A model generated the notes under the pieces. The model was not told the DNA's origin, ran no database searches, and worked only from the letters and a program-made list of their open reading frames with translations. From Fasciola hepatica (taxonomy: Eukaryota; Platyhelminthes; Trematoda; Plagiorchiida; Fasciolidae), in the NCBI GenBank assembly GCA_948099385.1, contig CANUEZ040000107.1, positions 4,526,001 through 4,590,000 on the forward strand: a stretch of DNA of 64,000 nucleotides, written 5' to 3'. Of the stretch, positions 11,591 to 24,400 are shown piece after piece. The position numbers and the translations under genes were made by a program. Within the stretch, counting starts at the first letter, position 1, and every line of letters begins with the position of its first letter.

Positions 11591-12960
11591 CCTTATGTGA
11601 AGTGATTTATTGTAATATAATACAATATTGGTATACTTCTCGGCCATGGTCGAGACGCACGCGCTAGCGCATGATCATGGTGTAACACGTTACTCAATGG
11701 GATGAAATATTCACAAATTCCAAGTATGAAAGTCGAGAGTATCAGAGATGGAAAAACAAAGACAGCAACGGTTTGAATGGATCATTCTGATAATGGTTTG
11801 CGCGGCAGTTTTGAACCAGTTTCGAATCCGGGCTAGGCAGTGGTGCGCGGTGGAAATATCGAAAAATCGTTAACGCAGTGCCAAGGAGGCATTATGAACA
11901 ATAATGATGCAAGCCAAGGAAACCAGAGGCCAACCAAGCTTCCGCAGATGGAGTAAATTTTGAACAAGAAAAAAAGGGGAGAAAATCGACGAATGCGAAG
12001 AGGATAGCTATCCATGAAGACAATGCAGACCCTGAATGACGGATTTACCGGAGTTCGATAAACGGAATAAGTTTTGAAGCAGGGGGATATGAGGCCAATT
12101 TCGTGAAAGTGAACACTGGTGGGTGTGGAAGAAGCAGCAGTCCGTAAAAAGGTGAGATTTGATTGAGGATCAGTAACATGTATTATTCAGAAATGAGAAA
12201 GCGCAACTGGAGCGTCCTCGAGAAGTGGAGAGTCGATTTCCAGCCGGCTACGGTTCAGAGGAAAGATAACCTGTGGTAACGGATAATAAAGTTGGAAATC
12301 TCCGCATGGACTTCAGCTTTATTATGCTGTTTCATTGACAAGTATATATGTATGTGTTGAAGCATTTGCCTTCAGTGTTATTCAGCGTCACTTCTGGTAA
12401 CGTACGACATCGAATGCGTAAGTTTCGTCTGGCAGGGCAAAGTTTGTGTCGGTCAATCAGCCGAGTGTGGCGGTATATTAGCAGCATGCGCGTGAACTGG
12501 AATTCGTGTTGGTTGCCTTAGAAAACGCTGGACGATCTGATAAGCAATTAGGGGTATTTCCTGTTGTGTGGTTTGATTTCGGTCCCAGTTGCTATGGTAG
12601 GTTCCACTTGAGTCTGTCCGTACGAGTCAAAGTGGCATCCTTGGTTAGCCAATTTGGCGACTGAGATGGTGGGAGACAACGAACCTGAAATAAAGGGGGA
12701 TTGCAGTCTGGACGTGGTTTCAGATGTGGGTTATGATAATATATGAAGACAATAAATAATGGATTGGTTGGGTCTATGTGAGTGGGGCATGGGTAAAAAA
12801 GGCTCGCAGTGGATTTGAGCTATACTTCTGCGGTCTGACGAAGTTGCTTACACTGGCTTGGTAACTGTGTATGCATTTCAAAGGATTTATGGTTTGCCCG
12901 TGAGCACGGCATCGCTGGGATACTAATAAAAGACCTAGGGCTTCACGGTTAAGAATGGTT
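11591..12960 (+). repeat. Family Y dispersed repeat, copy A
   Basis: It is related to 21100-21640 and 22985-24400. The shared landmarks are a palindrome (here TCGGCCATGGTCGA at 11639-11652), the block ATTCACAAATTC at 11709-11720, the block CCAGTTTCGAATCCGGG, and the later block GCAGTCTGGA...GTGGGTTATGAT at 12700-12740, which aligns with 24100-24140 of copy C. No coding motif is visible. Similarity is judged by eye and the ends are approximate. Confidence 0.5.
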
Positions 12961-13560
12961 AGTAATGAAAACCCTCAATACCGTTTGCTTACGCAGAACG
13001 CAGTTTGGCAACAAGGCGATAAGGTAGGTTTGAAATAACAGACTGAGCGAGTAGGACTAACACGCTGTTTGCGTAGCGCTACGCTGTTACTGTCTCTTTC
13101 GGTATAGTGGCTATCCGATACTGAGTAGTTTCTGAGGAGTCTGAAAGTAGAAGGAACTATTGGGGTGACAGTGGTGATACAATAGAGGTAATTGGCCACT
13201 TGCCTTGGAACATTGACGTGAGTTAATCTATGCTCTTCCTCGATAGTGCTATCGTACTGAGATTAGGCTCCAATGTGAGCAAGGAAATCTGATGTGGATA
13301 TGATTGCATGGTTATCGTGGTATCTTTTTCGTTGTTATCGTACTGCAAAGCAAGACTACACCGATATGAGGACTGGTTTGGGGAACCGTGAGGAGTGGGA
13401 ATGAGGTGGGTCCGAATTGTCGTCAGGGAAGCAAACTCTAACGGTCTACATTCGGTGCTCATGGTAGGGGGCACAAGGTCCAGCTTCAGGTAGGGAGGTA
13501 GCACGATACACAACTACTGGCATCCAGCACGTGGCGCTCCAAGAATGATCCACAGTTTTT
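12961..13560. other. No gene seen
   Basis: Both strands hold only short open frames with no recognised motif. Base composition is unremarkable. Confidence 0.5.
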
Positions 13561-15500
13561 TAGACGTTCTTATTATTATTATTTTTAATAGTTTTATCAC
13601 AGTCAGGTGTCTGGCTGTCAGAGAAGGCGGAGCTGCTTTTGGTGGGCGACCACAGTTCCCACGCCCCGGCCGAAACATGGACCGCATGTAACAAGCCGCG
13701 TTGGGAATAGGTCAACAACACCAGTCAATCCGTAGCAACACTACAACCCGGAGACATGGGTCACATGTGACAAAGCTGGTGTGCCTGGAAGACAAAGCAG
13801 TGGGGTATTTTTTTCTCACTCTTTTGTGCCTGCCTGTGTTAGAGAAAAGGCCGTTTAAGACTGATCGTCGGCGAAAGCTGTTCAGGCCTACTTGCAGTGC
13901 GCCTCTGTTCAGCGCGGTCGTTATCTCGCTACAAAGCATGACGTTGTCGGCCTACAACAAGGGGCTGCAGTTTAGACGCAGTGAAATACCTTTCACGAAG
14001 ATGCTGAACAGCCGTGGGACTATCACAGAGCACTGTAAAGCCCAGCTGAGGCATTAAACTTGTCCAAGAGGGCCCCGTTTACTCAAACTTGGAGTGTTGG
14101 TTGACACGGTTAGCGATACTCTTAGGTAATGAAGGGCCCATGCAGCAGCGGGTCGCGTAGCTTCTACCGTAGCTGGGAATGGCCAACCCAAATAAAGGCC
14201 TTTTAGAAGTTTAATAGGATAACATCCTTAGGAATTCCTCTGTTGATGGCCCTGGTGTACCGCTCAGTAGTCTTGATGATCTACCCGTTGAAGACCACGT
14301 TGAGAGTCGGGCAGGTGTCAACCCTCAAAGAATTCGCAGGAGGGGTCATCATTCAGGTTTTCCATAAGCTCCGAGACTACTAGGAGTAGTGCCACCGGGC
14401 GGCAGCTTTGCGGTTCCGGTGGGTAGCCAGACTTGGAAATCGAAGAAGCTACATAGGACTTCTAATGCTCGGGGACTCGCTCACTTTTTATTGAGTGGAC
14501 GAACAGCTCACGATGGATCGGCTAGGTGGTCAGCTTTCTGCCGAAGCCTAAGAAGCGAAACCCCGTCGAGGCCTGGGAGATTTCCTGTGTTTACTGAGCC
14601 AAGCCTCGGCCGGATCTGCACAGTCAACAGGCCAATCGATAAGCCCCCTGATGTGTCCCTCGGGGTTGTCGGGCTTCTGGTGCTCAGTGCCACCGATTGG
14701 TTGAGAAAGGATACCGAGGAGCCATAGGTGGCCTCCGGTAGTCAGTAAAGTCCTGCTTTTTCCGCGTTTTACAGATGTTTCTCAAGAGGATGTAGTGGGC
14801 GTGATCTTAACTGCCCTGTAACAGCTAGTAAAGACCTCATGCAACTCCTTTATTCTTTTGATTCCTTGGCTTCAGTCTTAGCAGTCCCGGTCTGGGCTCA
14901 AATGTACCCACCAGTGACCAAGCTAAAAATTGCTAACAGCTCCCTGGTCAGCACACCCTTCATATTGCTCCAGCGCCTATTATTGCGCGATGAATTGCAG
15001 GGCCGCGAATGCAACCAGAAAGTTTAGCGTCGCGAAGAAATCGGCCCTGGTGCAACTTCAGCTTTTCATCCACTGTCTTCTGCGGCAGCACAGTTGTGTG
15101 CGCTAGCTGATAAGTGACTACCCTACGGTCCCCAGGTCCCCATACTTCCCGTTTGTCGACCAAACATCTTTCACTGGAGAGTATCCAGACCGAGGCCTAC
15201 AGATCTGAAGTATCCTGCCATCGAGAGGACTGCTTTATACGTTCATGCTTACCCAATTCAACCACCATATTCAGAAATGTCAGCGGATTAGATCCAGGTC
15301 CAGCGGAGCATGAAAGACCGTTAAACCACATGTCAGACAGGTAAGAGATCCCCGTAACATTCACAGGGTAGAGTTCAAGCGTTTCCGCGCGCTTAGGTGC
15401 TTTGATTATTTGGCTGTCTATAGGCCCTGGACGGTTCGGTGTCGTGTAGATCATTCCCGCAAGACGCTTTATTGCCCGTCGCAACAGTTCATCTCAATCC
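13561..15500 (-). pseudogene. LINE ORF2 remnant (L3)
   Basis: Minus-strand translation at 13800-14060 gives a reverse-transcriptase palm: a decayed PQG block, PRLFSIFVKGISLRLN, then an ADNVMLCSE box in which the usual Y/F-A-D-D has become stop-A-D-N, then QVGLNSFRRRSVLNGLF. Upstream, 15197-15484 has PLTFLNMVVELGK, like the segment before the palm. The minus-strand 3' end runs into an AAT-rich tail at 13570-13590. The catalytic box is destroyed and several stops occur. Confidence 0.6.
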
Positions 15501-15899
15501 AGTTCAGTTTGCACAGGACTGTGCCGCTGAACCACTCGCGCTCAAGACGGTTGCATTATCAACGTGTCGATGCGGGTCATGACACTTTGTCTTCTAGACT
15601 AAAGCAGGAGCCTGCCCATTTTGCAGGGCTCCTGAGGGCCTACTAAGTTCCTTTCCACTCACAGAAAGTGCAATACCATGAGCCAAAAGTGTCCAGTTCC
15701 TAGCACCGTGGGAGCCCCGGATCTCACGTTGCTGCGACAAGCGGAAGAGCCAAGTCCTTTTTCAGTCAGACCGTAGGGAAACGGAAAAGAGATCCCCGGT
15801 TACTATGCACCAACCCGGAGGTCGTACGTGATCTTTGTTGTCAGCTCCAAGCAGCCGGCAGCAAGTCAACGATAGGACCTTAGGTTACAGAAACCACTG
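15501..15899. other. No gene seen between LINE remnants
   Basis: Nothing recognisable on either strand. It may hold the 3' untranslated end of the LINE at 15900-17760. Confidence 0.45.
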
Positions 15900-17760
15900 A
15901 AGGCTGTGTAGCCCAAAAATTATAAGGTAGGTGAGGCGATAAATAAGATGGCAAAGGCGTGAGGCACGGAGGGAGAGGGAAGTAAAGTGGATGGGAGGGC
16001 TCATGATAGGTTTAGTTCCACTCGTTGCCCTCCTTTTTGGTAAAAACGTTTTTTCTTTTCCTGTCAAGATCCATTTTGAAACCACTTGCTGTCGATGCCG
16101 CAAGCGCTTTGCCGGGCAGTATATTTCCGCCTTTGACTGACCTAGTAGGGAAAACGCTTGCTGTCAGCCGAGTCCTAGCTCTCTCTTCCTTAACTCGGGG
16201 GCACGTCTTCCGACTGCGGTGCTGCCACTGGGCATTATTAACGATCCCACTCTTCCATCCACGCCAACTCTCCCTTTCATTATTTTTAGAGTTTCTGCCG
16301 GATTACTCCGGAGTCTTAAACTTTCTAGAGAGTGCCTGTTTGGTCTTCTGGGGCGCTGCCCACAAATGAGCTTCCTTATGTAGGCAAGTTTTCTCGTGAA
16401 GAGTCTCTGAACCGGCTCCATAAACTTTATACCCCATGCCATGTGCGGCCGACAGGCCTGAACATGACTTTCCAGATAGGTACTTACAAACCTTTTGTAT
16501 AGTGGTAAAAGAACCTTTGGCATTCTCGTCGCTGCTGCCGTTTTGAGCTTACAGGTACTTGGAGGCTTTCCAGGTAGCCAAGAAAAATTCTTTACCTGGT
16601 TTGGAGTCACCATGGATTATCAAACCTGGGTCTTTTACGCTACCAACCAGTTGAATTGTCGCCTCGTGCCTAAGTTGCCTGGGGGGGGGGGGCGCATCCA
16701 ACTCTTAGTCGCCCAGTGCGATATTTGTTACCATTCAGCCGCAGGTTTTACTCTATAGATTACTGAATGGAATCATCCTATCTGGACGCGGCCACTGTGA
16801 TATAGTTGGAAAATACGAAGCGGGGTTCTTTGACTCCACGGAGCAGTCCATTACCGAACATCAGATACAGTAGGGGCCCCAGCAATCGACCCTTAGGGGG
16901 GGGGTCACTCATTCGAATGCTTTTCTTTGGTCACGGCAACATTTTCATTTTGTTTTCCTGCTGGTTTACCGGTTACCTCGTCAAATGAGTGTAACAGGTT
17001 GGTCGGCCATGAACGAACTCCTACGAAACGATGCTCGCTCGCTATCACTAGGGGGTTTGCTGTTGTATGTTGCTACCCTGTCCGCCTAAATTCTTTCCTT
17101 CACCTTAGAGGCTTCGGAGATGGGAATAACCGTGGGTATTTGGGGCAGCTCGCTCTGACTCCGCCCTTATAAATGACGCACATTGTGGACCTCATTCCAG
17201 CCCTTCGATACTGTGGGCGAGACGGTCGGGGATTCCAAAAGCGGGTAGCTAGCTGCTTCAGGGTGGCCAGGAGGAGTTGCCGGTCCTGGCCGTTTTGGAT
17301 GCCTCCAGTCTGTTCAACATGATGGGCATTTCTGAGGCGTCCATCACGGCATCCTTCATGGTCGGCACGGGGGAGAAATAGCCCAAGGGTCAACCTAGTT
17401 TAATACTGTCTACTCCATAGACGTTTTGGGAGAAAAGCACGAGTGCAACCGCCTTATCAGATCCGGAGAAGGTGTGCTTTCCTCGGTCGTCCTTTACATT
17501 GCTCACGAATTCCCTAAGGGCCGACTTTAACTGTGAGTGTTTTGAATACGACACGGGGTTAATTTTAGCATTTGTCTCCGGTTATTTTCATGTTTTTTTG
17601 GGTCAGCTGTCCGCATACTTTCAAACCTTATTCTCGCAGATTTTACCGACCGAAGTGCCAATGGCTGCCATTATCTTCATATTTCGCCATGCCTGCCTTT
17701 TACGCCTTCAGCTCCTCGTGGACTCAACCGGTCCAACATAGCTGAACTCCTCGTCTTGAC
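15900..17760 (-). pseudogene. LINE ORF2 remnant (L4)
   Basis: Minus-strand reading, 5' to 3': the linker (17470-17720) has LREFVSNVKDDRGKHTF and SGSDKAVALVLFSQNVYG. A palm block at 16850-16900 reads GRLLGPLLYLMFGNGLL, matching the conserved G-x-VLGPLLF-x-I-x-INDL. The C-terminal part at 16164-16613 reads MPKVLLPLYKRFVSTYLES, HVQACRPHMAWGIKFMEPVQ, LFTRKLA and ESLRLRSNPAETLKIMKGR, the classic end of CR1-like ORF2. Frames change repeatedly and no aspartate box survives clearly. Confidence 0.65.
16681..16692 (+). repeat. G12 homopolymer
   Basis: Twelve consecutive G residues, with another G run near 16895-16902. Such runs are prone to length error in sequencing and assembly. Confidence 0.9.
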
Positions 17761-19640
17761 ACTCCTCTGCTTGGAGCTACTTGATATGTTAAGGGTTCCA
17801 CGAGGTCTCGAATATGGCTACACCGCTTTTATGCGTAGCTCTTCCCTCAAGACTTCGGTTAGCCTCTCAAGCTATGACTACTTGTTACGTAAACCTCACA
17901 TAGGGTGAATGCAGACTGAGACCTGTTACCGCCCCCAAATTAAACAAACAAAATCGTCTCGGCACAAAAATTGCACTTGGCTTACCGCTGAAGTTAAACA
18001 CATGGCAGCTACGGGTGCACAAACAAATTGCTCACAGAAGGAAAGCGGTAAGGTCCATCAGTGGCAGTTATGGTAGAAACCTAGGCACAGGTTTTTCTGA
18101 CACTTACGCGGTTTGTGTTTCGCTTCTGATCACCTTCAACATAATGTTCACATGCTAATACCAGCGCATTTTTCGCCCTTTTATTGTATTCTGGGACACT
18201 GAATAACGGTCCCCCGCAGCAGACTGGATGAACAGCTTTTATCAGTAGCGGTTGTAATCTAGTTGTCCAGCCGCCTCTCTTCACGAGTAGAGCCTGAACC
18301 GCGCGCGACGTCCTAAGACTATTCGTGCGTGGCCTAGAAGAGAGGATTCATTCAGCCCAGTTCAGCTTTTCCGGGCTGGTAATGGTCACGACAAATCCCG
18401 ATTTCAGCATTTAATCCGTTTTACACAAAAGTTTTACGCCCACCCAGCACGATAAATTTCGCCAAAACCCGGATGAAAGATAAAAGCGGGAAGTATTTTC
18501 AAAGTCCCTAATTACAATACGAGTTCGAGGTAGAGTCTAATCTTCTCGCTTCCCGGTGAAGCCTTAGATTTTCTGTCAAATTCCACGAGACAAAACGAGA
18601 GTAATGGGAGCCGTGGGCGGCAACAAAAAAATAGATGGCTTTAGGCAGTGTCCTACTATATACATGGCCTCAGCGAAAGTGTAAGTGCGACATTCGTAAG
18701 CATACGCCGGGACGAAAAAGCAATAGAAGTCAACCGACTTGTTTTTTCGTGAAGGAACCACTGAGAAACGACTGAATTAGATGTCCAAATTTTCTTGGTG
18801 ACAGCTTTGTTTTACGAAAGAACAGCGCCTTATGAGAGAGGATTGCAGAACAATAACCCTATAACTAAATATGTTAGTTTTCATATAGGTAAGTAACACA
18901 TAGATCCAACGAGACAGATGACGTTCGGACGCGATTGATATTTACAGGCATGAGGCAAATAATGCTCCACCGGAAGTCAAAAAACTAAATTCGAGTCACG
19001 TAGATGTTGAGGCAGACCTGCAGAGCAAAATGTACGGAGTGAGAAACGATTGGAAACGACTCAAGAAATATTGCGCAGTATTAGCGGTTGAACCAATAGC
19101 AGATTGGTTTTAAACGATGGAATAAAGTTCATACATTCAGCGGAAACAAAGATGATGATAGCCAGAAATAAATCCAGCTCCGGAATGGGTACTTGGTCTT
19201 GGTTTAAAAACGTTTCTGCTGCAGCTGCCGACGAAAGAGATTGGACAGACGCAGAAGTCCTTGCTTTGACATGGGCCAGGAAGACGAAACATCAAATACA
19301 GGTCTCCTCTCATGCGTCTTCAGTCGGGGAGATGAAGATTGAAGAGTGAGAGGTGGACCGGATAAGGAAGTAGGGACAGACCTCAAGCTGCCTTGGCGGA
19401 AGCCCTCAGAACCTCCCCTAATATCTCACAAACTTCGACAAAACCAGAACGTAATATCTGGCCATTGCACTTCAGCAGAAGACGGAAGCACGCTCCAAAA
19501 ATCATGAGGGGCACTATCTGGCAGAGCAGCTGCCCCGGTAGCGGAAAACCTGTGACCGGCTGGTCTGACTTGGGACATGTTCACGCATCTATCATCGTTA
19601 CCTAGGTGGTTCCTAAGGCCAGTGGTTTTTTCGTCATTCG
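17761..19640. other. No recognised gene
   Basis: Open frames are short (the longest about 80 codons, 19104-19349 plus) and none shows a family motif. The left edge may hold the decayed endonuclease part of the LINE at 15900-17760, but no endonuclease motif could be assigned. Confidence 0.45.
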
Positions 19641-19649
19641 CTATTTATA

Positions 19650-20900
19650 GGTGCTAAAAACCGGAGTTCCAGAGGCTCAAATCGCCCACATACATGCGGA
19701 TGTTCACTAGAAAGGCTTTCGGAAAATCGTTTACGTATATGGGGGAAGGGAGGGGACCCAAGACTGACCCTTGTGGGATACCAGTTGTTGCTGGGATATG
19801 TTGAGATAAAACATTCCCTACTTTACCTGTAAAGGCGTGGTCTTTCAGGAAGCTGCGCAGGATGTCAAACACGTAGCCTGAATGGTGCTTGCTTGCACCT
19901 CATGAAGATGGGAGTCTAGTAGGGCCTTGTCAAATGCCTTAGCAAGGTCGGTGAATACAGCTTGTGAGAACTGGCCACAATAGCAGGCTTTTTTCGGGCT
20001 TTCCACGAGAGTTGGCTTATTGGTGATGCACGATCCAGGAGGGAGAGGCCCATAATGGGGAGGAGAGTTAGTCCTATTCTTATGCAGACGGGAGAGAACA
20101 CCTCACTTGAAGCACCTTCGAAAATTTTGATGGTGATGCTAGTTAAACTTATGGGTCCGTAAATAGAAGAAAGATGTCTACTAGACTTCATATGGATGGA
20201 TGCAATGACAGCTTTTTTCCAACAGCCGGACAGACTTTGCTGCCAACTCATCGCGGGGAAAGAGGCGTACAGGGGGCTGCTAGCTTCCCGCGGCCTGCTT
20301 AAGAAAGCCGGATTAATCGGGTCAGCATCTTTAGTGCAATATTGGCTGAGCAGGCGGAACTATCGGTTGGCTGTGCGAGTGATAATAACGTGACTAAAGG
20401 TGGATACTAAATATATTATGTACTTGGTGGAGTGGGAGGACATCGAGACGGGGTTAAATGCTGCGAAGAAGTGGGGAGTAGTAGCCCTGGCTAGCTGGCT
20501 TGGAGAAGCGATAGAGGACCCGGCATGATCTTTGAGAATTAGTGGTTTTGGAATGGTGCGCTTGAACGACGAGCGTATTTAAAGGAAGATGTCTTATCTG
20601 TCCACTCTTGGGCACGCACAGACCTTTGAACTGCTTTATGACAGGACCCAATCTTGGCTTTTTGTCTGTTGCGGACAGCCCTCAAGTTTTTACGTCAGAT
20701 GCAACACCCAGAACATTATATCTTGCGAGGGGGCCTGCTCGTCAGTTCAAAATGGGTCTGACGGGAACAGAACGAGGCTCTCACTGGTCCGTGGAAGACA
20801 AGTTCCGTAGACGAGTAGTGTACAAGCTGAGGAAATGAACTCAGAGATTTTCTGTCAAATCTGCGGTAGAGTTACCCAGGTTAGAGGAGCTTAATTGGAT
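19650..20900 (-). pseudogene. LINE ORF2 remnant, reverse transcriptase (L5)
   Basis: Minus-strand translation: 19916-20251 has the pre-palm block KKAVIASIHMKSSRHLSS and YGPISLTSITIKIFE. A motif A form FTDLAKAFDKALLD follows in another frame near 19930. At 19654-19872 come GIPQGSVLGPLPSPIYVNDF and the box MYVGDLSLW in place of YADD. Homology ends right after this box, so the element is truncated at its 3' side. Motif A keeps its first Asp; the YADD box has lost one (V-G-D). Confidence 0.7.
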
Positions 20901-21099
20901 GCAGAGTGCTCTGACTGATCAAACCTGGTTGCACGGAAGATCGCATAAGGTTCATTTCTGAGGGGAGAAGGGACTCATTAACTACGTAATAAAAGCCAAC
21001 GAGAGCAACATAGTGTTTGTCGGGTAGTGTACCGTGTCTGTCCAGAAGCGTCCACTAGCGAAGACGAAGTCCGGTAGATGTGATATTCTCTGTGCGGCA
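20901..21099. other. No gene seen
   Basis: Short gap between the LINE remnant L5 and family Y copy B; nothing recognised. Confidence 0.4.
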
Positions 21100-21640
21100 C
21101 GTGGTCAAATATTTTGATTGATTGGTTAGTTGATAATTGTTTATTTCTTGACCATGGTCAAGATGCTTTCACAAGGCAAAATCAGAGAATGCAGCGGATC
21201 ATAACAATGTGGGGTATTCAGAGTTTTTAAATTTAGGAATCACACAGTACACAAAACAAGACGTTGAAGCCGTGTGGCGTTTGAGTGAACTAAGGTGGCA
21301 ATGGTTAACGCGGGAATTGTGAGCCAGTTTTGCATCCTGTGCTCGCGAGTTCTTGAGATTGACATTGAGAAAGGGTTTATCAGAGGTTCCTTCAGTGGCA
21401 GCAGCGCTTTGCAGCCGATACTGTATGATTAGAACACGCCGGTGATTAACCTATGGATAGGTTCTGGGAAGCATTTAGGGGAGCCTAGTGAGTCTGTGAG
21501 TCCTAGGCTATCGGTAGAATCTCACGCGGGACGGTGATGGGTTACTCCAAGCGGCATGACTTTTGTGGTGAGGACTTCCAAGACAGCCCACAGACTACCG
21601 CCGCATGAATTAGCAGGAGTTAATAATACGGTACGAAGAT
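21100..21640 (+). repeat. Family Y dispersed repeat, copy B
   Basis: It carries the perfect 18-bp palindrome TCTTGACCATGGTCAAGA (21146-21163), then CACAAGGCAAAATCAGAG, TAAATCACACAG-like and GTTTGAGTGAAC blocks in the same order as copy C at 22985-23200. It appears shorter than copies A and C. No coding content is recognised. Confidence 0.6.
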
Positions 21641-22984
21641 CGACAGAATCATCTTAGTGTATAATAATCCCACTGGCGCAACCTCTGCCGGAGTCCTGCC
21701 TAACCTAGGAGTATCCCTAGAAAGGCTTTCCGGCTCCATGTACGTCGGGAATGAGCCGGGTTTCTGTGGGGACTACGACCTGAAGCTGTTTGTCCACTGC
21801 AGGCTACCAAAGCCCCGATACCTTATCCAGAGGACCCGGGCAGTTGCTATCAAACCATCCGAGATCATGGTAAGGAGCTTATGCATAACCGTTGGAGAAA
21901 ACTGACTTTGGGTTTAAGGAGGGAAGAAAGTGAGATTTTGGGGTGTGGGAAAAGCCCTGTGGGCGCCAGTAGCTCAGGATGTAAAGGGGCTAGGATGAAA
22001 GCATACTGCTAAAAAGGTTGGCGAGTTGTGACGTCCGGTAACCCAAGAGGCGGACTATCAGGTAAACGGCCTACATCCCTTAATTTCCGAAAGGCATGGG
22101 GTTCTTTCCGTGGTTTATCCTCTTGAGCTCTTTGGGGTTCAATACTGTGGGTCCTCTTATCCGTAATTCCGTTTTGGATGAGGGCATCAGTTGTATTTTC
22201 CAGAGCATCATTCTCCTCACGGTTTCATTCAGCGGAGAGGGGTTGGGGGTTGAGTTCTGAACCCACAGAAGAGAGATTCCCACCAGTTTATACCGGCTGG
22301 GTATTCGTAGATAAAAGAGACCTTGTGGCTCCAAGTTCACCTCTCGAGGTACCTTCCGCGATGAGAGATTATACGACTAAAGACACACCATATGACGTAC
22401 AATGAGCTCGGCCTTCAGGGCGAGTTTCCAGGAAGACAAGGAGCCGGCTGAGATTGAGACCACACTTTGGTGAGGTTGCTGGCCTAGCTCTATCATTACA
22501 GGGCATTAGGTTAGGCTCACGTTAGTCGATATCCCCCATATTTTTCATTCCTCTGGAGCTTTGCGGGTGAGGAAGTAATTTGGTTGGTTGACTTTGTGAA
22601 GCCCATCTCAGATAGAAAGCCGCGTACCTAATTTAATCTCTAAATGGGATAGGGAGGTTTTGGCGCTTGAACACGCCGATTAAAGGGTCGCGAGGGTGGT
22701 CCAAGTTCAGAAAGCGACCGTAAATAGTGAATTACCTTGAGCACTTCTAATTGTCTTCTACTGTCTTGTTGGCATCAAGAATTTTTTCTCGGAGGCCTGA
22801 ATACCCCACCCGCCGCTTTCGATGCGGGGAGAAGTTTGATAACCAAACACTTCAGGCTGGCTCTGTCATTCGCAAGAGTATAGGTGGTGGTATTCGGTCA
22901 GTCAATCTATCCAGCCTCTATTTGGGCCCCAAGCTTTGGTGCAGCTGTCGATCGTTTACCATGAAGAACCTTCCCCTCCGGATT
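21641..22984. other. No recognised gene
   Basis: Open frames of 60-86 codons occur on both strands (for example 22080-22340 minus) without any motif I can name. The composition is like the LINE remnants nearby, so this may be older, unrecognisable LINE sequence. Confidence 0.4.
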
Positions 22985-24400
22985 AGAATGGTATATTTCT
23001 TGACCGTGGTCAATACACATGCACAAGGCAAGATCAGAGTATACAGCAGTACATGTCAATGTGAGGTATTCACAAATTCTAAATTTGTAAATCACACAGC
23101 GACCGAAATACACCAGTAAAGTCATGTAGTGTTTGAGTGAACAAAAGTGGTAATGGTTCAGGCGGGAATTCCAAATCGGTTTCGAAATCGCCGGGGGCGG
23201 TGTGGATGGCTGAGCAGTCGTGGGATTACTGATATAAGCGACAATTGGACGGTCACTAACGAGTAACTGGGCCGGAAAGAAGCCAAAGAACATTGTCAAA
23301 AGTAAAGCAAGCATGGGGATTTCAACGTGCAGTCAGAGATACCAGCGGAATACTGGACACTGATCCAGCATTGGGTAACTAATTGTGGAGGAAGCATGTG
23401 AAATGAAGGCGAGTCAAAGGTGATAATACAACGGACCTTTTGTGCAGGTGGTTACATTGTCATATGGAAATTCAAATGAAGGCAAAAAGCTTCGCAGGGA
23501 CTTCAGTGAACTTTTGAAAAGCATGAATGGTGTATGGACGTGTAACGGACTTTTAAAGAAAAGCCGTCAATGAAACGGATTAGTGGAGACAAACGTCAAT
23601 GGTTCGGCTGGGCAGGAGTTGGAAGAGTGTAAAATGTTTTTGTATGTGGTAGAAAATTGTTAACCAAATTATGGTTGGCTGCAGATGGCTGGTATTCTGT
23701 TCCGTAAAGACCTTGGTTGCAGGTGGTGGCAGGTAGAATGTTGAGGGAAGCAGGTATAAAAGGGCTGGTTTGACGAAGTTGACAGCTGCGAGGGCTGGGT
23801 TCCGGTCATTGGTTTCGTACTACAACGCGGGAAGAATTGAACTGTCGGGTTGGATTATTTGGGGATAGACGTTGAGCGGATGTGTTGATGGTTGATGTCA
23901 GAAATCACCTCTGCCATCCGGTGAGACTTTCATGAGGTTTTGTTAATCCGTGTACGGTGCCCCATGTAACGTCAGCGGGCGAGAGTATAGGTTTGAACCA
24001 TTGATCAAATCGTCCAGTCCTTACGGTAATCCGGAATAAACGTCGATTCGGCCGATGGCTACCCAAGTAACCAATGCAATCTGGAAGAGATCAGGAGTGC
24101 GGCAGTCTGGAGAGTGTTCCAGCTGTGGGTTATGATTATCGTTTTTATGGAAGCAAGAAAATGAACATTTTGTTATCCGAACAATTAGTTGTCGTTTGGC
24201 TAGTGGACCGGTCTATTAGGAATCCCTAAACGGAGGCTGGTAGCTTTCTAGGCTAGTAGAGATTTAGGGCGATATCAGGTAGGCGGTGGATGAGGAGAGG
24301 GTGTCCATTTTGGAACCAGGAATAAAATAATAGTAGAGGATATGGTCTGGAAGAAGAATGAGAAAATAGGAAGATAACAGTCTGGTCAGTTTACCAGCTG
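22985..24400 (+). repeat. Family Y dispersed repeat, copy C
   Basis: It begins TATATTTCTTGACCGTGGTC (from about 22991) and shares with copy B the blocks CACAAGGCAAGATCAGAG, AAATCACACAG, GTGTTTGAGTGAAC and GGCGGGAATT. With copy A it shares a further block near 24100-24140. It has no recognised coding frame. The right end is approximate. Confidence 0.55.

Noticed and set aside
11800..11845. Possible tRNA-type B box (around TTTCGAATCCGGG) in family Y, suggesting a SINE
   Set aside because: The box is imperfect, it differs in the other two copies, and no A box is found at a suitable distance.
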